Of a stretch of DNA of 64,000 nucleotides, positions 1-8,606 are shown piece after piece. Source of the stretch: Mycolicibacterium moriokaense (lineage in GTDB: Bacteria > Actinomycetota > Actinomycetes > Mycobacteriales > Mycobacteriaceae); the NCBI RefSeq assembly GCF_010726085.1, contig NZ_AP022560.1, positions 558,001 to 622,000 on the forward strand, given 5' to 3'. Each line of letters opens with the position of its first letter. The stretch's first letter is position 1. The notes beneath the pieces are model-generated. The model worked only from the letters and a program-made list of their open reading frames with translations. It was not told the origin of the DNA and did no database searches. The position numbers were made by a program, and so were the translations under genes.

Positions 1-1
1 C

Positions 2-61
2 TGGCTGGGGCTCATCGGCACCTCGTATGCCGACCTGCCCAGCTACCTGCTGCCCGGGTGA
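2..61 (+). CDS. 3' end of an AveC-like (spirocyclase family) membrane protein, cut by window edge
   Basis: Only the last 19 codons and the TGA stop are present; the peptide is WLGLIGTSYADLPSYLLPG. The end LPSYLLP is shared with the AveC-like protein encoded at 27730..28812, which finishes GLLPSYLLPSRL, so I assign it to that family. It lies 34 bases upstream of a lipocalin-like gene (96..1175), the same kind of neighbour that other AveC-like genes have in this window. The call rests on a short C-terminal match, so it is an inference. Confidence 0.55.
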   Translation, partial: WLGLIGTSYADLPSYLLPG

Positions 62-95
62 AAGCCGTTGTGCCGCAGCGTGAGAAGCTGCGGGT

Positions 96-1175
96 ATGAC
101 CCCAGCTTCCGGAACCCACGGCACACGCATCCGGACGGGTGATAATCCGTTCGCGGTGGACGGTGCGGACGATCTACTGCACGTTCCGCCCGCGGACCAG
201 CCCGGGTGGAGCGAGACCATGTACTTTCACGTCTGGTCGGCCGAGCGTGGTGTCGGCGTCTTCGTACACGTCGGGCGTTGGCCCGGTGACCTCGATCTGT
301 GGTGGGCGCAGACGATCGCCATGCTGCCCGACGGTCGACTGCTGGTCGGCCGGTCGTGGGGGCGGGCTCCCGACAACCGGGGTCCGGCGACCGGCAATCT
401 GCAAATCACGTGCGTGGAGCCGTTGCGGCGCTGGCGGTTACAGTTCGACGGCGCGGGTGAGAAAACCGATCTCCTCACCATGTCGACGCGCCCCGTCGGT
501 GCGGGGCCGGCGCAACCGTTCGCCTTCGATGTCGAACTGACGGCCGCCGCGCCGGTATGGGATATGGGCCGTGCGCTCGGTGCGCCGGAACCGAAGATCG
601 ACGAGCTGTCGTGGGCAGCCTTTCACCACACTCAGGGTTTTCACGCCGACGGCGAATTGCGTGTTGCCGGGGAGCGTACAAGTCTGCGCGGGGTGGCACA
701 CCGCGACCATTCCAGTGGTCTCCGCGATGTCAGCCGACTGGGTGGCCTGAATTTCTTCGTGGTGGTGTTCCCCGAATCCGACCGGGTGGCAAACGGTTTG
801 GTCAATTGGCGCAGCGACGGCACCGTCGACCACCGAGTGTTCACGGTATTCGAGCAAGGAACCTGCGAGACGGGGGCCGACGTCCGGGTCACCGGATTGG
901 AGTCGTTTCAGACCCACCAGCCACACCAGCTGTCGATCACGATGGCTCGGGAGGTCGGGCCGTTGCGGATGCGTGCCGAATGGCTGCACGGATACACGAT
1001 GACCTTCTTGTCCCCCAACGAGAACATCATCGGCGTAGATCTCGCGAGCCAACCGGACCCATTGATCATCACGCAGAGCACGGTGCGTGTGGTCGGTCCC
1101 GACGGCGATGTCGGTTACGGCGTCATCGAACGGGACTATCGGCCATCGATGCTGCCCTCCCCGGACGAGCGGTAG
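96..1175 (+). CDS. Lipocalin-like protein of the DUF7064/DUF7065 (CrtC-related) type
   Basis: This 359-aa protein has no signal peptide or membrane segment. It is built from beta-rich stretches with many aromatic residues, such as WSETMYFHVW near residue 40. A central HRDHSSGLRD (around residue 200) corresponds to the HRDRSWGLR core in the paralogues at 7664..8581 and 25624..26586, although the Trp is missing here. From memory such proteins belong to the actinobacterial DUF7064/DUF7065 families, distantly related to carotenoid hydratase CrtC lipocalin folds; no activity is established. It follows an AveC-like gene on the same strand and converges on the phosphotransferase operon, stopping one base short of it. 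Confidence 0.7.
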   Translation: MTPASGTHGTRIRTGDNPFAVDGADDLLHVPPADQPGWSETMYFHVWSAERGVGVFVHVGRWPGDLDLWWAQTIAMLPDGRLLVGRSWGRAPDNRGPATGNLQITCVEPLRRWRLQFDGAGEKTDLLTMSTRPVGAGPAQPFAFDVELTAAAPVWDMGRALGAPEPKIDELSWAAFHHTQGFHADGELRVAGERTSLRGVAHRDHSSGLRDVSRLGGLNFFVVVFPESDRVANGLVNWRSDGTVDHRVFTVFEQGTCETGADVRVTGLESFQTHQPHQLSITMAREVGPLRMRAEWLHGYTMTFLSPNENIIGVDLASQPDPLIITQSTVRVVGPDGDVGYGVIERDYRPSMLPSPDER

Positions 1176-1176
1176 C

Positions 1177-2778
1177 CTAGCCAGCCCGTTCGAGCACGGT
1201 GACCACCCCGGCGCTGCCGTCGACTCGGATACGGTCACCCGTGCGCAGGACACGGGTGCCGTCTCCGGTGCCGATGACACACGGCATCCCCATTTCGCGG
1301 GCCACGATCGCGCCGTGCGACGACGTCGAGCCGATGTCGATCACTGCGCCCGCCGCGAGATGGAACGCCGATGCCCAAGAGGGATCGGTTGTCCGGCAGA
1401 CCAGGATCTCGTCGGGCTCCAGGTCGTCGAGGTCCTCGGCAGAAGCAAGTACGCGGGCGAACCCCTCGGCGACACCGTGTGCGGCTGCCACGCCCGTTAC
1501 CTTCTCGACCTGCTGCTCGCTCCGGGACGTCACCGGCACCGGGACGGGCGGACCTACCCACGCATCGGGAACATCGATCTGTTCGTAGGCGGCGCGCAGT
1601 TCCCGGCGCACCGCCACCAGGTCGCGCGCGTTCGGCGGCGGCGTACCCAGGATCTCGTCGAGGGTCAGGTAGAAGACGTCGCGGGCGTCATCGATGACCC
1701 CCGCCGCCGCCAACTCAGCACCGCGAACCGCGCAGGCGGCCCGTGCGCCGTCGAATCCCTTGGCCAGTGCCGCCTTTCCTTCTTCGCGCAGCGGAATATA
1801 GGTGGCGGCCAGTCTGATCAACAGCCTTGCGATGAACCGCTTGCGGCGCGGCAGCGCAGCCAACAGTTCGCGCTCGGCTTGCTTGCGTGCTCGCGTCCTT
1901 GCTGCAGCGGCCGTGGTGAGGTCCTGGCGCTCCGGGGCCGCGCGGTACTTCTCCACCATTCGCTCGACCAAATCGGGACGCTCGCGCCATGACGGGTTGG
2001 ATACCTCGATTTCGCCGGCGCATCGGAAGCCATACTCCGACAGGAAGTCCGAGGTCTTCATCTGCCCGAGTGCGACCTCGTTGAGTGCTGCCACCAACGC
2101 GGTCTCAACCATCTGCCCGTAGCCGGTGGACAGCTCGAGGTGTAGTCCGGGCCGGCCGGCAGCTTCGGCGAGCCCGCGCAAGGCGTCGAACACGCCCTGT
2201 GCGACGAATGTGCCGGCGACGTGGACGCGCATCGCGTACTCGAGCATCTGCAGCGATTGGCTGAACTGCGTCTGGACCGGCCGGGCCATCCCCGCCGGTG
2301 ACGTGGCCAACCTCCACCAGGCGTCGACCTCCTTCGACATCCGCCGGATGCGTCGCGGCAGAGTGACTACCGCCAGGGGCGCTTTGACCGCCACCACGGG
2401 ATAGCGCCGTTTGGATGAGGTGTCCGGCACCCCGTCGCGTGATGAGCCGAAGATCTGCTCCTCGAACGCCGCACCGGACTGACCGGGAATCAGGTCGCTG
2501 ATGCGGCGAAAGTAGTTGATGCTGGCTGTGTATCGCCCGTAGAACACCGTCGACGAGGACTCCGACGGTGTGGTGCCGACAGTCACTTCGCTGCGACGCA
2601 GCACGCCGAGGTCATAGAAGGTGCCGTTGACCGCGAGATCGCTGACCGGTAGCCACAGGGTGGCGCCGAGCGGGCTCATCACGCCCTGATAGTTCTCCCG
2701 TGTGTTGATCGTCGACCATGCGTCGTCGGGTCCCGATTCGCGGTGCATCGGATTTGGCGCGTACAGGTCGATGCTCAT
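1177..2778 (-). CDS. PEP-utilising (rifampin phosphotransferase-like) large subunit, copy 1
   Basis: The 533-aa protein starts at an ATG overlapping the upstream stop (ATGA). Its N-terminal half carries the W-S-x-x-N-x-x-E signature near residue 21 typical of the substrate-binding domain of rifampin phosphotransferase-like proteins. A GEIEVSNPSWRERP segment in the middle is close to the canonical family motif. The C-terminus is a swivelling phosphohistidine domain with TSSHGAIVARE, placing the phosphorylated His at about residue 488. No ATP-grasp domain is present, so phosphate must come from another subunit, presumably the PPDK-like protein at 5497..7011. It is the last gene of the leftward operon. 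An in-frame extension to 3186 would run through the preceding gene and was not used. Confidence 0.85.
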   Translation of the reverse strand: MSIDLYAPNPMHRESGPDDAWSTINTRENYQGVMSPLGATLWLPVSDLAVNGTFYDLGVLRRSEVTVGTTPSESSSTVFYGRYTASINYFRRISDLIPGQSGAAFEEQIFGSSRDGVPDTSSKRRYPVVAVKAPLAVVTLPRRIRRMSKEVDAWWRLATSPAGMARPVQTQFSQSLQMLEYAMRVHVAGTFVAQGVFDALRGLAEAAGRPGLHLELSTGYGQMVETALVAALNEVALGQMKTSDFLSEYGFRCAGEIEVSNPSWRERPDLVERMVEKYRAAPERQDLTTAAAARTRARKQAERELLAALPRRKRFIARLLIRLAATYIPLREEGKAALAKGFDGARAACAVRGAELAAAGVIDDARDVFYLTLDEILGTPPPNARDLVAVRRELRAAYEQIDVPDAWVGPPVPVPVTSRSEQQVEKVTGVAAAHGVAEGFARVLASAEDLDDLEPDEILVCRTTDPSWASAFHLAAGAVIDIGSTSSHGAIVAREMGMPCVIGTGDGTRVLRTGDRIRVDGSAGVVTVLERAG

Positions 2779-3872
2779 GTGAGGCTCCCGGCCGGGGTGT
2801 TCTGCCAGGCGGCCAGCAGGCCGGCGTTCTGGCGCGGAGTGCTTCCGTAAGTGGTGATCTCGTCGACGCCGGCGCGCCTGAACTCGTGGAGTTTGTCGAC
2901 GCATTGTGCGGCGGTGCCGAACGCGCATGACGACGTCATCCACTCGTCGGGCACGAGTGCGGCGGCCTCGAGCAGCTGGATCCGATGGAAGGCGGTGTCG
3001 ACGAGTTCGTCGCCGCCTTTTGCCTGTGCCAGGGCTGCCCGCAGGCGTTCGACGGGCCCGAATTCCCAGTCGTTGACCTTCGCCAGAGCCGCACCGTACT
3101 CCGGCGCCTGCAGATAGGTGACCGCGCGAGCGTGGGCGAGGGCGCGCGTCTCGTCGATGCCCAGATCCGGTGCGGTGACGACGCATTGGACAATGTGCAG
3201 CGAGGACGGATCCCGGCCGATGGCCTCGCAGGCACCGCGCAGCCTTGTCACCGCGGCGGCGGACGCCTGCGGCGACATCATCGGCGGCAGGATGACGCCG
3301 TCGAATGCTTTGGCAACAGCCTCAGCCGCTTTCGGCATACCGAAGGTCCCATACAGCACCTTGGGTGCGGGACCGTGGTACGTGTCGCCGAGTTTGATAC
3401 CGCGGTAGCTGCCCGCTGGGCCGTCGTAGGTCACCGTCTCTCCGGCCCACAGTCGACGCAGGATGGAGACGTAGTCCACCACCGCGTCGAAGCCTGCGGT
3501 CCGCAGACCTTCGTGCCGGAGGTACGCGTGGTCGCCGCGACCGAGACCCAGCAGGAACCGAGGCCCGAATGCGGCGTGCATCGTCGCCCCGAATGCGGCC
3601 ATGTGCAACACGTGCCGCCTGGCGGGTGACACCAATCCCGTTCCTAGTCCGACCCGATGGGTTCGAGCGCCCACGGCGCCGAGGATGACGCCGGCCTCCT
3701 TGAGGTTCCAGCGCTCGGAGAGATAGACGTTGGCGAAGCCGAGGTTCTCGGCCCCCACTCCGTCATCGATGCCTTGGGCGACGGTGCGGGCCGCCGTCTC
3801 GTCGATGTAGACGTCTGGGGGATTCGATACCACCCGACCTGCGATCAGGTACGCGCTGAGTACGGCGGTCAC
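2775..3872 (-). CDS. LLM-class (luciferase-like, probably F420-dependent) oxidoreductase
   Basis: The 365-aa protein starts at a GTG that overlaps the stop of the upstream gene (GTGA). It has the (beta/alpha)8 luciferase-like pattern: an early GFANVYLSERW segment, then RVGLGTGLVSP, then RFLLGLGRGDHAYL. This is the arrangement seen in F420-dependent mycobacterial monooxygenases and reductases. It sits between two PEP-utilising large subunits and overlaps both, so it is very likely co-translated and acts on the same substrate. Whether the cofactor is F420 or FMN cannot be decided from sequence alone; F420 is favoured because this family is greatly expanded in mycobacteria. Confidence 0.85.
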   Translation of the reverse strand: MTAVLSAYLIAGRVVSNPPDVYIDETAARTVAQGIDDGVGAENLGFANVYLSERWNLKEAGVILGAVGARTHRVGLGTGLVSPARRHVLHMAAFGATMHAAFGPRFLLGLGRGDHAYLRHEGLRTAGFDAVVDYVSILRRLWAGETVTYDGPAGSYRGIKLGDTYHGPAPKVLYGTFGMPKAAEAVAKAFDGVILPPMMSPQASAAAVTRLRGACEAIGRDPSSLHIVQCVVTAPDLGIDETRALAHARAVTYLQAPEYGAALAKVNDWEFGPVERLRAALAQAKGGDELVDTAFHRIQLLEAAALVPDEWMTSSCAFGTAAQCVDKLHEFRRAGVDEITTYGSTPRQNAGLLAAWQNTPAGSLT

Positions 3873-5500
3873 GGCGCGACCGATGGACAGCTCTCGAGGA
3901 CCTCGACGGTGCCGCGGTCGCCGTCCACCCGGATCAATTGGCCCTCGGTGATCCGGCGACTGCCCACCTCGGTGCCGCACACGCAGGGGATTCCGATCTC
4001 GCGAGCGACGATCGGGCCGTGGCTCAGCAGGCCGCCGTGGTCTGTGACGACGGCACCGGCCACGAGGAACAGCGGGACCCACGCCGGGTCGGTCGTCTCG
4101 CAGACGAGGATGTCGCCGTCGTCGAGATCCACCGCGTCGGGGTCGCGCACCACTCGAGCGCGACCCTGAGTCACACCACCACTTGCCGCGACGCCGGTGA
4201 GCACCTCCCCGGCTTCGAGGGGTGTCCGGTCCTCATCGCAGGTCCTGACGATCTCGGGCATTCCCGACCATGACTTCGGCAGCCGAAGCGATTGTCGCGC
4301 TCGGTATTCAGCCGCTCGCGCCTGAACGAGCGCGCGCTGGTCGGTGCGAATCCCCGCCGCGAGTGCCTGGTACCGGAGGTGGAAGACGTCTTCCGCCTGC
4401 TCGATGACTCCGCGTTCGACGAGTAGCGTTCCCGCTCGGCGGGCCGCGGCCCTGGCCACGTCGAAGGTCAGCAAATAGCCCGCCTTACCCTGCTCGCGCA
4501 GCGCGAGATAGCGCGCGGCGAGTTTCACCACCGCAGCGACGACCGGTCGCTTCAGGCGCGGCGTTTCGGCCAGCAGTTCGCGGAGTGCCGCGGCGCGGGT
4601 TGCGGCCTGGGCGGCGCTGCGGGCGCGCGGTGCGCGCGGACTGTCCGCGGCGATGGCGCGGTAGTCGTCGAGGCGGGCCAGCACCGGTGTCGGGTCCTCC
4701 CGCCAGGTGACCCCGGACAGCTGACCTTCGTTGGGGCCGTGATAGCCGTGCCGGTCGGTAAACTCGCGCAGCGTGATCTGGTCATGGGCGAGCGCCCACA
4801 GATCATGGGCGACTTCGTTCTCGTCCGATCCGACACCCGACAGCAGCGCCGCCTCCAAGCCGGGGCGCCCGGCGGCGTCGGCGATGGCGGCGACCTTCTC
4901 CGCGAGCGAGGAACTCACCATCGCCACGCCCATGTGGGTGCTCATGATGTCCTCGAATCGGGCCTGCGCATCCGCAATCGTTGCCAGGCAGGCACGTTCG
5001 TCCATCTCGGCGATGTGCGACAGCTTCTCGAGGCGCCACCTGCGCAGCTCGGCGAACATGGCGTCGTGGCGCTTCGGAGTCGTGATCAGCCAGCGGGGGG
5101 CCTTGGCTAAGACGGCAGGGTAGCGTCGAAAGGTGTTCTGGTCGACGGTTTCTGGGCGGACGAACCCGAACAGCTGTTGTTCGACTGCGCTGGCGGTGGT
5201 GCCCGGCATCCGATTGGCGATATCACGGAACTTGTCGATGTTGCCCGCGGCCCACCCGTCGAACACCGCCCAGAAACAGTCTTCGGCCCGGTCGGGGATC
5301 GTCAGTTCCTTCGACGTATAGACCCCGAGGTCGCGGAACATCCGACGGAACGCCATCTCCATTGCGGTGAAGACGAATTCGAGACCGAAGGTGGTGAACA
5401 CACCGGGGAACGCCTCGGCGACGTTACCGGTGGTCCAGGTCTGTCCCGGTCGCGAATCGGTCGTGTCCAGGGACTCGAACATTGCATCGAGGGTCGTCAC
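3869..5500 (-). CDS. PEP-utilising (rifampin phosphotransferase-like) large subunit, copy 2
   Basis: The 543-aa paralogue of the proteins at 1177..2778 and 8607..10235 starts with GTG overlapping the previous stop. It shows W-T-T-G-N-V-A-E near residue 22, the mid-protein motif HGYHGPNEG followed by WREDP, and a C-terminal swivelling domain with GGLLSHGPIVARE (His about 494). The segment after the first motif is unusual (FTTFGLEFVFTAMEM instead of the usual PLTxSxW), suggesting a changed substrate pocket. There is no ATP-grasp domain. The gene is embedded between the PPDK-like and LLM genes with four-base overlaps on both sides. Confidence 0.85.
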   Translation of the reverse strand: MTTLDAMFESLDTTDSRPGQTWTTGNVAEAFPGVFTTFGLEFVFTAMEMAFRRMFRDLGVYTSKELTIPDRAEDCFWAVFDGWAAGNIDKFRDIANRMPGTTASAVEQQLFGFVRPETVDQNTFRRYPAVLAKAPRWLITTPKRHDAMFAELRRWRLEKLSHIAEMDERACLATIADAQARFEDIMSTHMGVAMVSSSLAEKVAAIADAAGRPGLEAALLSGVGSDENEVAHDLWALAHDQITLREFTDRHGYHGPNEGQLSGVTWREDPTPVLARLDDYRAIAADSPRAPRARSAAQAATRAAALRELLAETPRLKRPVVAAVVKLAARYLALREQGKAGYLLTFDVARAAARRAGTLLVERGVIEQAEDVFHLRYQALAAGIRTDQRALVQARAAEYRARQSLRLPKSWSGMPEIVRTCDEDRTPLEAGEVLTGVAASGGVTQGRARVVRDPDAVDLDDGDILVCETTDPAWVPLFLVAGAVVTDHGGLLSHGPIVAREIGIPCVCGTEVGSRRITEGQLIRVDGDRGTVEVLESCPSVAP

Positions 5501-7011
5501 CGAGTTCCATCCTGTCGTTGGTACCGCGTCACCAGGCTCACGATGTCGATGGTGGGGTCGGGCTCTCCCAGCGCATCCCGCACCCAACGCTCGACCAGGT
5601 TGAGGTCTTCGTCGTCGCCGGAGACCGGTGGCCGCACTGGCAACTCACCGAGGTGAATCGTGCCGGAGTCGGCGTCCACGGTCACGGTCTGACCGGCGAG
5701 TGCGGTCACGGTGTCGATGCCGCAGCCGACGACGCACGGCACGGCCATCTCCCGGCACACCACCGCGGCGTGCGAGGTGGATCCACCGATCTCGGTGACG
5801 ACTGCCACCGACGCCGCCATGCCCGCGACATCGTCCGGGTCGGTGGTGGGCCGTGCCAGCACGACCTGCTGTCCTTCGTCCGAGAGTTGTTCAGCCTCAT
5901 CGGCATCGGTGACCACCACACCCGTGGCGATACCGGGCGATGCCGACTTGCCGGAGGCCACCGGAGGGGATGCGGACACCGCGGCGGGATCGAGTTGCGG
6001 CCGCAGGAGTGCACGGATGTGGTCGACAGTGATGCGGTCGAGTGCCTCGGGAATGCTGATCAGGCCATTGCGTTGAAAGCGTGTCGCGCAGCGCAGGGCG
6101 GCTCGCGGCGTCCGTTTCGCGGAGCGTGCCTGCAGCAGCCAGAGCGTTCCACTCTGCACGGTGAACTCGATGTCCTGAACGTCGCGGCCCTCACGTTCGA
6201 GCACCGCCGCGGCGGCCAGCAGATCGCGGTGCACCTCCGGCAGCTGCGTGGCGAGTTCATCCAGGTGCAGCGCATCCGCGCGGCCGGAGACGACATCCTC
6301 GCCCTGTCCGCGAGGAAGCCACTCGCCATAGGGATCGGAAGCACCCGTCAACGGGTCTTGGGTGAAGAGCACCCCGGTGCCGGATTCGTCGTCGAGGTTG
6401 CCGAACACCATCGCCTGTACGGTGACCGCGGTTCCGCCCGTCTCGGAGATGCCCCGGGATTGCCGGTACGCCGCTGCGCGCTTGGAGTGCCACGAATCCA
6501 GGACGGCGCGGATAGCCAGCTCGAGCTGCGCCCACGGGTCTTCGGGAGGCGTTGAGCCGACGACCTTTTCGAACTGTTCGACGAATCGCCTGCGTGTGTC
6601 CGCGGCGTAGCCGGAGTCCGATGTCTCTGCCGCCAGTGCCGCTTCCACGGCGGGCGTCATACCGAGGTTGAGGACGGTGTCCATCATGCCCGGCATGGAA
6701 ATCGCGGCACCGGATCGGACCGAGACCAGCAGGGGCTTGCTGGTGTGTCCGAAGGAGCGGCCGGTGGCCTGCTCGAGTTCCGCCATCGCCGAACGCAACT
6801 CGTTACCGAGCTCGGTGGGGAGGCGGCGGCCCGCTCCGTGGTATTCCCGGCACACGTCGGTGGTCAACACAAAGGCGGGTGGTACCGGAATACCCAGCGA
6901 CAGCATCTTCTGGATGCTCCAGGCCTTGCCGCCGATGGTCTCGCGTGGCAGATCTCCTTCCGCGCAGAGGGGTTGGACCCGGCGGGTGGTGTTGTTGGTC
7001 GGCGCGCTCAT
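5497..7011 (-). CDS. ppdK: Short PPDK-like protein: ATP-grasp plus phosphohistidine domain, no PEP/pyruvate barrel
   Basis: The protein has 504 aa against roughly 870-900 for full pyruvate phosphate dikinase. The N-terminal ATP-grasp domain is clear: IGGKAWSIQKM at about residue 26, and SVRSGAAISMPGMMDTVLN near residue 97, the nucleotide-binding loop typical of PPDK. A swivelling domain follows with GGSTSHAAVVCRE (His about 414). The C-terminal TIM barrel that binds PEP/pyruvate is absent, and the last 70 residues are a short acidic tail. Mycobacterium tuberculosis has a similarly short PpdK (Rv1127c, recalled). Here it probably acts as the shared ATP-dependent phosphoryl donor for the three large subunits; that role is inferred. 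Confidence 0.85.
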   Translation of the reverse strand: MSAPTNNTTRRVQPLCAEGDLPRETIGGKAWSIQKMLSLGIPVPPAFVLTTDVCREYHGAGRRLPTELGNELRSAMAELEQATGRSFGHTSKPLLVSVRSGAAISMPGMMDTVLNLGMTPAVEAALAAETSDSGYAADTRRRFVEQFEKVVGSTPPEDPWAQLELAIRAVLDSWHSKRAAAYRQSRGISETGGTAVTVQAMVFGNLDDESGTGVLFTQDPLTGASDPYGEWLPRGQGEDVVSGRADALHLDELATQLPEVHRDLLAAAAVLEREGRDVQDIEFTVQSGTLWLLQARSAKRTPRAALRCATRFQRNGLISIPEALDRITVDHIRALLRPQLDPAAVSASPPVASGKSASPGIATGVVVTDADEAEQLSDEGQQVVLARPTTDPDDVAGMAASVAVVTEIGGSTSHAAVVCREMAVPCVVGCGIDTVTALAGQTVTVDADSGTIHLGELPVRPPVSGDDEDLNLVERWVRDALGEPDPTIDIVSLVTRYQRQDGTR

Positions 7012-7652
7012 TCCGCCCTCCCCGCTGCGGCTTCTTCGGCGCGGGACAGCCCGGCCAGACCGATGAGGTCCTCGTGGAGTTCGAACCAGACGGTGTGATA
7101 GCTGTCCGCCAACGGTTTCGCGAACCAGGAGTGATCGCCGGCATTCACGCGATCGAGCGCGTTTGCAAATCGCGCTGGATAGTGGCCGAGGCGCGGCGCG
7201 GCTGCGACGATGCGCGCCAGCAGGCCGCGGAAGTCGGCGTCGAGCGCCGTGAGCCCGTCGATGACGGCCTGGTCGTAGTCGGCGTCGCTGTGATCGTTCG
7301 GTGTTTCCGCGTCCTTCAGCTGCCAGCGGGTCATCAGCGACTTCAGTTCGGTGTTGAACCTGCCGAACTCGTCGTAGAGCGCCTTGATCTGATCGCTGTC
7401 GATCGTCTCCAGCTCGGATGTGAGCTCACCGGCCAGCTGGTCGCGTCCCTCCACCGTGAGCTTGAGCCGGTCGCGGGCCTCCTCGACGAGGCCTGCAGCG
7501 ATGAATTGACCGGTCAGCTCGGCACATTCGGCGTCGGTAAGCCCGGTGGCGGCGGGCAGATCGTCGGCGAGCACCCGCCCCTTCAGCCGTAGTGTCCGGA
7601 GCAGTCGGAGCTGTTCCATGTCCATTGCCGATTCCTGTCTGGTCGTGGTCAT
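7008..7652 (-). CDS. Conserved partner protein of short PPDK, winged-helix-like N-terminus
   Basis: This 214-aa soluble protein overlaps the PPDK-like gene by four bases (ATGA). Residues 12-75 alternate short helices and turns (LRLLRTLRLKG...LTDAECAELTGQFIAAGLV) like a winged-helix or MarR-type domain. The remainder is a helical bundle rich in Asp/Glu and aromatics. M. tuberculosis has a conserved hypothetical of about 200 aa (Rv1126c, recalled) beside its short ppdK, so the pair seems to be a fixed unit. It may be a structural or regulatory subunit of the kinase rather than a DNA-binding protein. The start could also be ATG at 7625 or 7619. Confidence 0.75.
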   Translation of the reverse strand: MTTTRQESAMDMEQLRLLRTLRLKGRVLADDLPAATGLTDAECAELTGQFIAAGLVEEARDRLKLTVEGRDQLAGELTSELETIDSDQIKALYDEFGRFNTELKSLMTRWQLKDAETPNDHSDADYDQAVIDGLTALDADFRGLLARIVAAAPRLGHYPARFANALDRVNAGDHSWFAKPLADSYHTVWFELHEDLIGLAGLSRAEEAAAGRAE

Positions 7653-7663
7653 GCGGGTAGCTG

Positions 7664-8581
7664 TCAGGACACCCGGTGGACGATGCCCTGTTCGACGAAG
7701 CCCGCGCCGTCGGATTCGCCGCTCTGCAGGGTCATGAAGTCGTCATAGGTGCCGAAGGCGGGTCCGTCGGTTTCGCGGCCCATCGGGACGAAGAAGCCGG
7801 CCTTGCGGCTCGTCATAGTGACGGTCTTGGTGCGCCCATCGGCCAAGGTGATTGTGCCGGAGAGGAACTGGGCGGCAGCGTTGCGGCGGAAGCGGATGTC
7901 GGTGATCAGCACGGCGCCGTTGTCGTCGACCCAATAGCCGTCCGAACGCAGGGTTCCGTCGGCTCCGAGGAATTTCATCGCCGACAGGAACGCTCCGTCG
8001 ATGACGCCGACCAGGCCCGCGTATTCGACCCACTGTGCGGCCTCGTCGCGGAAACCCCAAGTGCGGTCGCGCATCCCCGTCGCATTGAGGTGCCAGGTGC
8101 GTCCTGCGTGCACGACTGTCCCGCGCAGCGTGCAGGCCTGCTGGAAATGCTGCAGCGGCTTACCCGGTACCAGCGGTGGAATCAGGTCGTTGAGGCTGAA
8201 GTCCGCAGGTGTCCACAACGGCGCGTTACCGACGAAGACCTTCACGTCGGGATGGTCGACGGTGATGGTCCCCTCCAGCCCGAACGTCACCGACTCACTG
8301 GAAAAGGAACCAGCCGGAAGCTCCTCGATGATCTCGACGATCGCGGTTCCCAGCCGGATGGAGAAACGGGCCCGACTTGCCTGGGTGTCATTGGGGGAGG
8401 TCGAGACGTGGATGCTGCCGTACACCTCCGCCTCCACATCCCAGAAGGACAGGTAGGCGTTGTCCTTCCAGGTCGGGTCGCCGGGACCGGCGGCATCGGC
8501 GTGAATCGCCGTGGCCAGCGGTCCCCACGCGGAAACACCGCCCGCGTGTGGGGAGGCCTCGGTGGTAAGGGTTTCGGTCAT
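7664..8581 (-). CDS. Lipocalin-like protein with RDRTWG core (DUF7064/7065-like)
   Basis: The 305-aa protein is preceded by AAGGACA, a good ribosome-binding site at 8588-8594 that fixes the start at 8581. It contains GMRDRTWGFRD around residue 170, the same core as the paralogues at 25624..26586 (HRDRSWGLR) and 33076..34122 (PRDRSWRQV). Repeated beta-strand-like segments surround it, and there is no export signal. It lies inside the phosphotransferase operon, between the first large subunit and the PPDK partner. The function is unknown; a hydrophobic-ligand binding or hydratase role is suggested by the distant CrtC/AttH resemblance. Confidence 0.7.
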   Translation of the reverse strand: MTETLTTEASPHAGGVSAWGPLATAIHADAAGPGDPTWKDNAYLSFWDVEAEVYGSIHVSTSPNDTQASRARFSIRLGTAIVEIIEELPAGSFSSESVTFGLEGTITVDHPDVKVFVGNAPLWTPADFSLNDLIPPLVPGKPLQHFQQACTLRGTVVHAGRTWHLNATGMRDRTWGFRDEAAQWVEYAGLVGVIDGAFLSAMKFLGADGTLRSDGYWVDDNGAVLITDIRFRRNAAAQFLSGTITLADGRTKTVTMTSRKAGFFVPMGRETDGPAFGTYDDFMTLQSGESDGAGFVEQGIVHRVS

Positions 8582-8606
8582 CAAATGTCCTTCCGGGGTG
8601 GGGGAA

